A stretch of DNA of 7,861 bases from Bacillota bacterium (GTDB lineage Bacteria > Bacillota > Clostridia > Acetivibrionales > DTU013), in contig JAEZJL010000016.1 in the NCBI GenBank assembly GCA_023415815.1, forward strand, positions 1-7,861, given 5' to 3'. The position numbers and the translations under genes are program-made. The notes beneath the pieces are model-generated. The model made no database searches. It was not told the DNA's origin and was given only the letters and a program-made list of their open reading frames with translations. The stretch's first letter is position 1; each line of letters starts with the position of its first letter. Shown one piece after another: positions 1 to 5,972 of this stretch.

Positions 1-1
1 G

Positions 2-877
2 CACAGAAGCATGATGGGACTTATTTACGGGGATCTGTTCATGCGCGTGCTTTACAGGGTGCGGCCTTACGAACGGATCAAGGGCTCTGCGGACCTGCTT
101 TACCAAAGTTGGGCAAAAAAATGCGAGGAATCCGTTAAATCCGGCAAGATCGGTCTTTTCAGAAAAAACATACGACAAATAGTCGATGACTTTGACCATC
201 TGGAGATCAATGATATAAAGAAGCCGAAGGTAGGACTTGTGGGCGAGATCCTTGTAAAATTCCACCCGACGGCCAACAACAGCGTTGTCGAAATTATCGA
301 ACGGGAGGGCGCGGAGGCGGTGATGCCCGACCTCACCGATTTTCTGCTGTACTGCGCCTATGGAGCCAATTTTAAGTACAAATATCTCTCCGGGACACTG
401 ATACGGAAAATCGTCAGCAATGCGGCCATAAGCGCTATCGAGCTCTACAGGAGGACTCTGAGAAAAGCGCTTTCAAGGAGTCATAGATTCGAGGCGCCTT
501 CCGGTATTTACAAGCTCGCGGAGGAAGCTTCGAAATTGCTTTCTCTGGGCAACCAGACCGGCGAGGGCTGGTTCCTGACGGCTGAAATGATAGAGCTCAT
601 ACACAGCGGCGCAGCCAACATCGTATGCATGCAGCCCTTTGCCTGCCTGCCGAACCATGTCACGGGTAAGGGCATGATCAAGGAACTGAAGCGCAGATAT
701 CCGCAGGCAAACATCGTTCCGGTGGATTACGACCCCGGCGCCAGCGAGGTGAACCAGCTCAACAGGATCAAGCTTATGCTTGCCGCGGCCTTTGAGAATC
801 TCAAGGAAAGTAACCTTCAACAGGATAAGAGGGAAATAGATATTCACGTGGCGGGCGGAAGCAGCGTGGATGCGTAA
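2..877 (+). CDS. C-terminal part of acyl-CoA dehydratase activase-related protein (5' end outside the window)
   Basis: The reading frame is already open at the left edge, and the ATG codons at 11 and 14 fall inside a conserved block (GLIYGDLFMRVLYRVRPYE), so this is the end of a longer gene, not a 288-residue protein. Counting from the ATG at 11, recognisable blocks are KPKVGLVGEILVKFHPTANN (residues 72-91), MPDLTDFLLYCAYG (about 104-117) and, near the end, CMQPFACLPNHVTGKG followed by VDYDPGASEVNQLNRIKLML. I recognise these from the very large clostridial proteins that join a BadF/BcrA-type ATPase activase to a 2-hydroxyglutaryl-CoA dehydratase-like region. The family is usually over 1,000 residues. 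In characterised relatives the activase uses ATP to inject an electron into a 2-hydroxyacyl-CoA dehydratase. The role of these giant fused versions is not settled. The cysteine in CMQPF and the one in LLYCAYG could be cluster ligands, but that is inference. The gene seems unconnected to spoIIP downstream: a repeat-rich gap of about 430 bases separates them. Confidence 0.85.
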   Translation, partial: HRSMMGLIYGDLFMRVLYRVRPYERIKGSADLLYQSWAKKCEESVKSGKIGLFRKNIRQIVDDFDHLEINDIKKPKVGLVGEILVKFHPTANNSVVEIIEREGAEAVMPDLTDFLLYCAYGANFKYKYLSGTLIRKIVSNAAISAIELYRRTLRKALSRSHRFEAPSGIYKLAEEASKLLSLGNQTGEGWFLTAEMIELIHSGAANIVCMQPFACLPNHVTGKGMIKELKRRYPQANIVPVDYDPGASEVNQLNRIKLMLAAAFENLKESNLQQDKREIDIHVAGGSSVDA

Positions 878-1113
878 CGTCTCTTTACAGATCAATTTCC
901 ATTGATGATATTGAAAACATTTTTGCGCCGGATACGCAAAAGTACAAAACCATAAATGCATCCTTCACATTCCAGGCCAGAGAAAGAAAGCTTGTAACTC
1001 TATATTTTCACGGGGTTCCAAGCTTTTTATTTTCTCCGGCCGTCAAAGACGGAATTATATATACGTATTCGTCAAATCAAGAATTATATGGTGGTTTTCA
1101 TAATATAATGTAA
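829..1113 (+). pseudogene. Start-less open frame of about 94 codons, possible gene remnant
   Basis: One frame stays open from the codon after the TAA at 826-828 to the TAA at 1111-1113. It overlaps the end of the upstream gene in another frame and then covers most of the gap. From about 880 the translation looks protein-like: SISIDDIENIFAPDTQKYKT, then a stretch with alternating beta-strand character (KLVTLYFHGVPSFLFSPAV), ending YTYSSNQELYGGFHNIM. There is no ATG, GTG or TTG in frame before the final ATG next to the stop, and no Shine-Dalgarno site, so as it stands it is not an ordinary gene. It could be the tail of a gene whose start was lost, a product joined by frameshifting to the upstream gene, or chance. 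Its stop sits exactly where the GGGG-rich repeat patch begins, which would fit a gene truncated by repeat insertion. I do not recognise the family. Confidence 0.25.
987..1026 (+). terminator. Possible intrinsic terminator (AAAGCTTG...CAAGCTTT followed by T-rich run)
   Basis: A perfect 8-base inverted repeat (987-994 and 1019-1026) is followed directly by TTATTTT. It lies about 110 bases after the stop of the upstream gene. The loop is long (24 bases) and the stem is not GC-rich, so it is at best a moderate terminator. It also lies inside the start-less open frame, so one of the two readings may be wrong. Confidence 0.3.
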
Positions 1114-1262
1114 GGGGCAGTCCTCAAAGGGCTGGACTGAGAACAGTCCCCTTCTGACCCTGAAGCTTTGTGGACACATCCCTCCCCGAATACGAACCGG
1201 GTGTTGGGATAGGTCCTCCTTTGACGCACAGATATTGGGGACGCTTCTCCCACAGGGGACCG
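1112..1262. repeat. REP-like repeat patch upstream of spoIIP, two cores
   Basis: Two copies of a short core related to GGGGACGGTTCTCA lie here. One is on the minus strand (1138-1151, 13 of 14 matching the copy at 3006-3019), the other on the plus strand (1237-1250, 12 of 14). The first sits in a possible stem: AAGGGG (1112-1117) pairs with CCCCTT (1148-1153), and CAGTCC (1118-1123) pairs with GGACTG (1134-1139) inside it. Between and after the cores are further G- and C-runs but no convincing coding frame. Short dispersed GGGGAC-containing palindromes are known to me from clostridial and related genomes, where REP-associated tyrosine transposases (IS200/IS605-like) are thought to move them. 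No such transposase gene is in this window. An in-frame ATG at 1170 lies inside the patch and would give spoIIP a false 45-residue extension. Confidence 0.55.
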
Positions 1263-1294
1263 GGAACAAGGACTGAAAGACGGAATTTTACACT

Positions 1295-1300
1295 AGGAGG
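1295..1300 (+). promoter_or_regulatory. Shine-Dalgarno site of spoIIP (AGGAGG)
   Basis: A full AGGAGG lies four bases before the ATG at 1305. It decides the start of spoIIP in favour of 1305 over the in-frame ATG at 1170, which has no ribosome binding site and lies in repeat sequence. Confidence 0.85.
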
Positions 1301-1304
1301 AAAG

Positions 1305-2636
1305 ATGGATAAGAGATACGGACATAATTCTTCCAGAGGCCCATTGCTTAAAATCCTTCTCATACCGATCCTGATTCTGCTTTCATGCATAGCCGTAAGA
1401 GCGGGCATGGCGGTGGGCAATTTTGCATACAGTCTCGATACCGGACTCGTGAGCAACATTGATACAAATAATTATAAATCCGCGCTGAACGCCTCCTTCC
1501 CAATCATAGACACCATATATAACAGCGGAAAATCCAGCGTTTCGGTTTCCGGCGAAATTAAAAACCTTATCCGGAGCGTTTTCGATTTTGACATTGACAA
1601 GCCTGTGACCATTTTAAACGTACAATCCACGCTTTTTTCGTATTACTCCAGGAACCAATACGTACAGGCGCCCTCGGAAGAAAACCAGGCGCCCGGAAAG
1701 GATAACGTCTCGGTTCCGGCTCCGGATGAAGCCGCGGGTGATATAGCCGAGCACGAAAACACGGCGCCGCAGCAGCCGGATACCGATACGGCGCCCGACA
1801 ACGGCGGGACTCCGGCCAAACCCGGCGCCGGGTCCGATACGCCGCAGCCCATCAGCAGCATTACATATAATGAAACGGAGGATAAAAAGGAAGACACGGA
1901 AAATGGAGATATAGTATCGCATAATAAGATAGTTGTACAGAATTATACAAAATTTAAAATCGATATAGAAAAGCTTCTCAAGGAGCCCTTGAATATCAAG
2001 TTCGATAAAAAAGGCCCGAAGGTGCTGGTATATCATACGCATACGACCGAAGCCTACGTTCCCAAGCAGAGCGATGTGGGCAAAAAAGGCATCCCGAGCT
2101 TTAATTCGGATTCCCGATACAACGTGGTGAGGGTGGGGGAGGAGCTTTCCAGAAACCTGAAGAAATACGGAATCGACGTGCTGCACAACGGGACGGTTCA
2201 CGATACCAACCGCAACGCGGCATACGGAGTGGCCATAAAAACCGTTCAGAAATACATAAAAAGCTATCCTTCCATCAAGGTCTTCCTGGACATTCACAGG
2301 GACGGGGTGGATTCGACGAAGAAGCTGAGCTTGGTCAAAAAGATAAACGGCAAAAACGCGGCCCAGATCATGTTTGTTGTGGGAACGAACGGTACGCTGC
2401 CGCATCCGGACTGGAAGGAGAACCTCAAGTTTGCGCTAAAGCTGCAGCAGAAGCTCAACGACAAATATCCCGGACTTGCCAGGCCGGTGTGGATCAGCAG
2501 CAACCGTTACAACCAGCATGTATCGGACGAAGCGCTGATCATTGAGGTCGGAGGCGACGGCAATCTGATCAGCGAGTGCCTGGAGAGCACCAAATACCTG
2601 GCGGAGGTTTTGAACGAAGTCATGCAGGGAAAATGA
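1305..2636 (+). CDS. spoIIP: Stage II sporulation protein P, septal peptidoglycan hydrolase
   Basis: SpoIIP is the membrane-anchored amidase/endopeptidase that, with SpoIID and SpoIIM, removes septal peptidoglycan so the mother-cell membrane can engulf the forespore. The 443-residue product has a basic N-terminus and one hydrophobic segment (about 15-32), then a region of about 85 residues, then a proline-, alanine- and acid-rich linker (about 119-205) and the SpoIIP catalytic domain (about 237-443). In that domain I see HTHTTEAY (244-251), the SRYNVVRVGEEL block, FLDIHRDG with His331, and LIIEVGGDGNL with Glu414. The two histidine motifs match the zinc-site histidines known for the Bacillus subtilis enzyme. 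The start at 1305 follows from the strong AGGAGG and from the signal-anchor beginning right after it. The anchor contains LLSC (25-28), a loose resemblance to a lipobox. In Bacillus the gene is transcribed by sigma-E from the gpr-spoIIP region. gpr is not next door here and I could not identify a clear sigma-E promoter. The linker is low-complexity and probably varies between strains. Confidence 0.95.
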   Translation: MDKRYGHNSSRGPLLKILLIPILILLSCIAVRAGMAVGNFAYSLDTGLVSNIDTNNYKSALNASFPIIDTIYNSGKSSVSVSGEIKNLIRSVFDFDIDKPVTILNVQSTLFSYYSRNQYVQAPSEENQAPGKDNVSVPAPDEAAGDIAEHENTAPQQPDTDTAPDNGGTPAKPGAGSDTPQPISSITYNETEDKKEDTENGDIVSHNKIVVQNYTKFKIDIEKLLKEPLNIKFDKKGPKVLVYHTHTTEAYVPKQSDVGKKGIPSFNSDSRYNVVRVGEELSRNLKKYGIDVLHNGTVHDTNRNAAYGVAIKTVQKYIKSYPSIKVFLDIHRDGVDSTKKLSLVKKINGKNAAQIMFVVGTNGTLPHPDWKENLKFALKLQQKLNDKYPGLARPVWISSNRYNQHVSDEALIIEVGGDGNLISECLESTKYLAEVLNEVMQGK

Positions 2637-2691
2637 TTTTTTTGGCAATACTATGCCTGCGACCAAAAATTACTGAGATGGCGGAGGCCGG

Positions 2692-2976
2692 ATGAGCAGG
2701 CTGGAGAAGTACAGGCAATTGAGGGGCTTGAAGCAGAGATATTTCATTTCTGTCCTGGTGTTTCTTTTTTTACTTGTCACGGGCATATGTATTGCCGATT
2801 CTTCCATAAACGGACTTATGGCGGGTGGAAGCGGGCTGAATATTTTTTCCGTCAAAAACGACGGGGACAGCGTTCAAGTGGTTTTTATGAATCAAAAGGT
2901 TTATCTTAATACCCAGTATATAAGGCACGATATGCAGCGCCTCGAGGATGGGCTGGACAGGCTTTTCGCACGGTGA
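2692..2976 (+). CDS. Small single-pass membrane protein between spoIIP and lepA (family not recognised)
   Basis: This is a 94-residue protein with a strongly basic N-terminus (residues 1-17), one transmembrane segment (about 18-35, FISVLVFLFLLVTGICIA) and an outside domain of about 58 residues. The charge pattern predicts N-in, C-out. The outer part has a short likely beta section (VQVVFMNQKVYLN, about 61-73) and ends in a charged, probably helical tail (IRHDMQRLEDGLDRLFAR). GGAGG lies four bases before the ATG. It starts 55 bases after spoIIP with no terminator between, so co-transcription is likely. Bacillus subtilis carries yqxA, also a small protein with an N-terminal membrane segment, in the same slot between spoIIP and lepA. 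I see equal position and topology, not sequence identity. A role in sporulation or engulfment is inference from this neighbourhood only. Confidence 0.8.
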   Translation: MSRLEKYRQLRGLKQRYFISVLVFLFLLVTGICIADSSINGLMAGGSGLNIFSVKNDGDSVQVVFMNQKVYLNTQYIRHDMQRLEDGLDRLFAR

Positions 2977-2994
2977 AAACGGCCGGCAGCACGA

Positions 2995-3029
2995 TTGCGA
3001 CAGGCGGGGACGGTTCTCACCTGTCGCAA
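2995..3029. repeat. REP-like hairpin, perfect 10-bp arms around a GGGGACGGTTCTC loop
   Basis: TTGCGACAGG (2995-3004) and CCTGTCGCAA (3020-3029) are exact reverse complements. The 15-base loop (3005-3019) holds the core GGGGACGGTTCTCA. It starts 18 bases after the stop of the small membrane protein. A perfect palindrome GGGCATGCCC (3030-3039) abuts it. There is no T-run, so it is not a standard terminator, though as RNA it could stabilise the 3' end of the spoIIP transcript. The same core, with changes, occurs upstream of spoIIP. The form resembles mobile REP units. Confidence 0.65.
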
Positions 3030-3058
3030 GGGCATGCCCCCTGCCCCGACCGCGATTA

Positions 3059-3140
3059 TGCAGAACTGTCCCCGCGGGTCGAATTGTCCCCACAGATCCT
3101 GCTGGACGATCCAGTTAACGATATTGCAGAACTGTTCCCC
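3059..3140 (-). repeat. Three degenerate copies of the same core on the minus strand
   Basis: GAACTGTCCCC (3063-3073), GAATTGTCCCC (3081-3091) and GAACTGTTCCCC (3129-3140) are reverse complements of GGGGACAGTTC-like cores. The first and third copies also share upstream context: TGCAGAACTGT occurs in both, preceded by similar CGATTA/CGATAT sequence, so they look like copies of one longer unit. A small hairpin CTGGA-CGA-TCCAG (3102-3114) lies between the second and third. An open frame that spans this patch (2973-3368) has no coding character. Confidence 0.5.
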
Positions 3141-3165
3141 TACCCTCCGCTTTGCCATGGTGCAT

Positions 3166-3187
3166 CCCCGCCGGAATGCGGCTGGGG
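3166..3187. repeat. GC-rich hairpin at the end of the repeat patch
   Basis: CCCCGCCG (3166-3173) pairs with CGGC-T-GGGG (3179-3187): eight G-C pairs, one bulged T and a five-base loop. It would be a very stable RNA structure. No T-run follows, so it is not a canonical intrinsic terminator, but it could slow read-through from the spoIIP unit toward lepA. It marks the right end of the GC-rich repeat patch. The sequence becomes A/T-rich from about 3220. Confidence 0.45.
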
Positions 3188-3218
3188 CGGGCGGCTCCTG
3201 ATCTTCACTTACTCCCTG

Positions 3219-3248
3219 TTGCTTCACAGTGTATTTGAATGTTATAAT
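3219..3248 (+). promoter_or_regulatory. Probable sigma-A-type extended -10 promoter for lepA
   Basis: TATAAT (3243-3248) is a perfect -10 box and is preceded by TGT (3240-3242), giving the extended TGnTATAAT form. A weak -35, TTGCTT (3219-3224), lies 18 bases upstream. Transcription would start near 3255, giving lepA a leader of about 65-70 bases that is very A/T-rich. The position right after the repeat patch suggests that lepA and its followers have their own vegetative promoter, separate from spoIIP. This is a consensus match only. Confidence 0.55.
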
Positions 3249-3322
3249 GAAGCGAAAATATATTTATATATTATTTTACAATTTATTTATTGCGCAAAAC
3301 ATTTGCTGAAAGGAAACGATAG

Positions 3323-5131
3323 ATGGCAGGCGGCAAGCAGAAAAACACAAGGAATTTTTGCATCATAGCGCATATAGACCATGGCAAATCCACCCTTGCG
3401 GACAGGCTGATAGAGCTGACGGGCGTACTGACCGAGAGGGAGATGCAGGAGCAGGTTCTGGACAACATGGATATAGAACGCGAGAGGGGAATAACCATCA
3501 AGGCGCAGGCCGTAAGGATGGTATATAAAGCGGAGGATGGGGAGGAGTATATCTACAACCTGATCGACACCCCCGGACATGTCGACTTCAATTACGAGGT
3601 CTCAAGAAGCCTCGCGGCATGCGAGGGCGCGATACTTGTGGTGGACGCCGCTCAGGGAATAGAAGCCCAGACGCTTGCAAACGTATATCTGGCGCTTGAG
3701 CATGACCTTGAAATCCTTCCGGTCATAAATAAGATCGACCTTCCGAGCGCCCAGCCCGAGCATGTAAAAAAAGAAATAGAGGATATAATAGGTCTTGACG
3801 CCAGTACGGCGCCGCTGATTTCGGCGAAGAACGGGCTTAATATAAAAGAGGTGCTGGAACAGATCGTAACGGCCATTCCGGCTCCCGGAGGCGATGAAGA
3901 GGCGCCGCTGAGGGCCCTGATATTCGACTCCTTTTATGACAGCTACAAGGGCGTAATCGTATATGTGCGCGTAATGGAGGGCGGTGTGAAGCCCGGCGAC
4001 ACCATTAAGATGATGTATACCAAAAAGGAATTCCAGGTAACCGAGGTGGGATATTTCAGGCCCGGCAGGTATTCTCCCTGCGAGGGTCTTTCTGCGGGCG
4101 ACGTCGGCTATATCGCGGCAAGCATAAAGAATGTAAGGGATACGAGGGTCGGCGATACCGTCACTCTGGCCGAAAATCCCGCCGGCGAGCCGCTGCCCGG
4201 TTACAAGAAGGTCAACTCCATGGTCTTCTGCGGTATCTATCCGGCCGACGGCGCAAAGTACGGCGACTTGAGGGATGCCCTGGAGAAGCTGCAGCTCAAC
4301 GACGCGGCGCTCACCTTCGAGCCGGAAACCTCGATAGCTCTGGGCTTCGGCTTCAGATGCGGCTTCCTCGGGCTGCTCCATATGGAGATAATACAGGAGA
4401 GGCTGGAGCGCGAATACGACCTGGACCTGGTTACGACCGCCCCCAGCGTCATATACAGGATTACGAAGCTTGACGGCGAGGTTGTGAATATAGACAATCC
4501 GACAAACCTTCCGCCTGCGATGGCCATAGAGAAAATGGAAGAGCCTATAGTGAAATCCACCATAATGACGCCCGTAGAGTATGTCGGGAGTATAATGGAC
4601 CTGGCGCAGGAGCGGCGGGGAGTTTACAAGGATATGTCCTATCTGGATGAGAGCAGGGTCATGCTGAGCTATGAGCTGCCTCTGAATGAAATAATATACG
4701 ACTTTTTCGACGCTTTGAAATCAAGGACCAGAGGCTATGCCTCGTTTGATTATGAGCTGATAGGCTACAAGGAATCCGACCTGGTGAAGCTGGACATACT
4801 GCTCAACAGTGAAGTCGTTGATGCCCTGTCCTTCATTGTCCATTCGGAAAAGGCCTATGCAAGAGGCCGGCGTATCGCCGAAAAGCTGAAGGACTCGATA
4901 CCGCGCCAGCAGTTCGAAATCCCCATCCAGGCCTGCATAGGCGGCAAGATCATTGCAAGGGAGACGGTAAAGGCGTACAGGAAGGATGTCCTTGCGAAGT
5001 GCTACGGCGGTGATATTACCAGAAAGAAGAAGCTGCTGGAAAAGCAGAAGGAAGGCAAGCGGCGCATGCGCCAGGTAGGCTCCGTGGAGGTGCCGCAGGA
5101 GGCCTTCATGAGCGTTTTGAAGCTGGATTAG
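3323..5131 (+). CDS. lepA: Elongation factor 4 (LepA), ribosome-dependent GTPase
   Basis: LepA binds the ribosome as a GTPase and is linked to back-translocation, translation under stress and 30S maturation. The 602-residue product is full length (family about 600). GTPase motifs are all present: AHIDHGKST (16-24), RGITIKAQ (55-62), DTPGHVDF (82-89), NKID (136-139) and SAKNG for G5. The LepA-specific features follow: GFRCGFLGLLHMEI in the EF-G-like domain, the absence of an EF-G domain IV, and the unique C-terminal domain ending GKRRMRQVGSVEVPQEAF. The invariant His86 of the G3 motif is intact. The ATG at 3323 has AAAGG about nine bases upstream and gives the usual short tail before the G1 motif. 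It heads a tight unit with the PHP gene (16-base gap) and hemW. Confidence 0.98.
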   Translation: MAGGKQKNTRNFCIIAHIDHGKSTLADRLIELTGVLTEREMQEQVLDNMDIERERGITIKAQAVRMVYKAEDGEEYIYNLIDTPGHVDFNYEVSRSLAACEGAILVVDAAQGIEAQTLANVYLALEHDLEILPVINKIDLPSAQPEHVKKEIEDIIGLDASTAPLISAKNGLNIKEVLEQIVTAIPAPGGDEEAPLRALIFDSFYDSYKGVIVYVRVMEGGVKPGDTIKMMYTKKEFQVTEVGYFRPGRYSPCEGLSAGDVGYIAASIKNVRDTRVGDTVTLAENPAGEPLPGYKKVNSMVFCGIYPADGAKYGDLRDALEKLQLNDAALTFEPETSIALGFGFRCGFLGLLHMEIIQERLEREYDLDLVTTAPSVIYRITKLDGEVVNIDNPTNLPPAMAIEKMEEPIVKSTIMTPVEYVGSIMDLAQERRGVYKDMSYLDESRVMLSYELPLNEIIYDFFDALKSRTRGYASFDYELIGYKESDLVKLDILLNSEVVDALSFIVHSEKAYARGRRIAEKLKDSIPRQQFEIPIQACIGGKIIARETVKAYRKDVLAKCYGGDITRKKKLLEKQKEGKRRMRQVGSVEVPQEAFMSVLKLD

Positions 5132-5147
5132 GGAAGCGTGACAACAA

Positions 5148-5951
5148 ATGTTTTATGATATGCATGTACACTCGGTTTTTTCCGCAGACGGGAAATCAAG
5201 CCTCGAAGAGTATGCCGCTTTGTTCGGCGGCAGAAGGCAGGGAACGATAGGCTTTGCGGAGCATGTTGATTTTCTGCCGGAATGCGGCTCTTATGAATTT
5301 ATGGATTTTCAAAAATATACCTCGGCTATCCGCGGTCTCAGGGAACGGGGCCTGGATTTTTACGCCGGGGCGGAGATAGACTATATCAAGCTTGTTGAAG
5401 CCGATATTTTCAAGCACCTCGACGAGCACCGGTACGACTACACCATATGTTCCGTTCATATGGTAGATGGAGTTTCGGTCTCCGACCGGAATTTTCCTCC
5501 GGCGCACGCGGACAGGGAATACCTGATGGGAGTCCTTCAAAATTACTACAGGCAGCTGGAATACAGTATAAAAACCAACGCATTCGACGTTATAGGGCAT
5601 ATCGGCGTTTTCAAAAGATATCTTGCGGAGGATGCCAGGGACGATCGGGTACTCGAATCGGCTGTACGGGAGGCCGAGCTGGAGGCGGCTAAGCTTTGCG
5701 CCTGCTCGGATGCAATCTTGGAGGTGAATACCTCGGGCCTGTTTTCTCCGTATGCCCATACGCTGCCGGAAGGTGATTTCCTGAAGCACTATTACGATTT
5801 CGGAGGCAGGCTGGTATGCCTCGGAAGCGACGCCCACAGAACGGAGGATGTTGCCAGGGGCTTCAAAGAGGCCGGAGGGCTGCTGAAGGCGGCGGGCTTC
5901 CGGCATATGACGCTGCCGTGGGACAGGGAGCGGCGCATCGAGCTTGAATAA
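5148..5951 (+). CDS. PHP-domain phosphoesterase, histidinol-phosphatase-like (HisJ/HisK type)
   Basis: This 267-residue metal-dependent phosphoesterase of the PHP family most resembles the histidinol-phosphatase branch that removes phosphate from L-histidinol phosphate, the second last stage of histidine synthesis. The metal-site motifs appear in the expected order: DMHVHS (His6, His8), EH (38-39), GAEIDY (Glu76), SVHMV (His104), GHIG (His151), and GSDAH (Asp228, His230). The length matches the family (about 260-270). EVNTSG (192-197) is also typical of this branch. It begins 16 bases after lepA and ends 21 bases before hemW, so it is part of that operon. No other his gene is in view, so the substrate could be a different phosphoester. 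The Shine-Dalgarno site is weak (AGGGAAG, about 11 bases before the ATG), which suggests translation coupled to lepA. PHP fold: very sure. Substrate: only moderately sure. Confidence 0.88.
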   Translation: MFYDMHVHSVFSADGKSSLEEYAALFGGRRQGTIGFAEHVDFLPECGSYEFMDFQKYTSAIRGLRERGLDFYAGAEIDYIKLVEADIFKHLDEHRYDYTICSVHMVDGVSVSDRNFPPAHADREYLMGVLQNYYRQLEYSIKTNAFDVIGHIGVFKRYLAEDARDDRVLESAVREAELEAAKLCACSDAILEVNTSGLFSPYAHTLPEGDFLKHYYDFGGRLVCLGSDAHRTEDVARGFKEAGGLLKAAGFRHMTLPWDRERRIELE

Positions 5952-5972
5952 GTACGGAAGCCGGGTGGATTT

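Noticed and set aside
473..961. Minus-strand open frames opposite the activase gene, spoIIP, lepA, the PHP gene and hemW
   Set aside because: All are opposite strongly recognised plus-strand genes, lack ribosome binding sites and show no family motifs.
1081..1110. Promoter for spoIIP around TATAAT (1104-1109) or a sigma-E box CATAATAT (1099-1106)
   Set aside because: The -10 match is good but no acceptable -35 lies at 16-18 bases for sigma-A or at 14-16 for sigma-E, and the site is about 200 bases from the gene. It is too weak to list.
1170..1304. N-terminal extension of spoIIP from the ATG at 1170 (45 extra residues)
   Set aside because: It translates repeat sequence, has no ribosome binding site, and would put 45 polar residues before the membrane anchor. 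AGGAGG fixes the start at 1305.
3030..3140. Riboswitch or T-box leader for lepA
   Set aside because: The structures are short repeat hairpins upstream of the predicted promoter, with no recognisable aptamer or T-box sequence.
2973..3368. 131-codon open frame across the repeat patch and into lepA
   Set aside because: It runs through hairpins and the lepA promoter, overlaps lepA out of frame, and its composition (Cys, His and Pro clusters) does not look like a protein.
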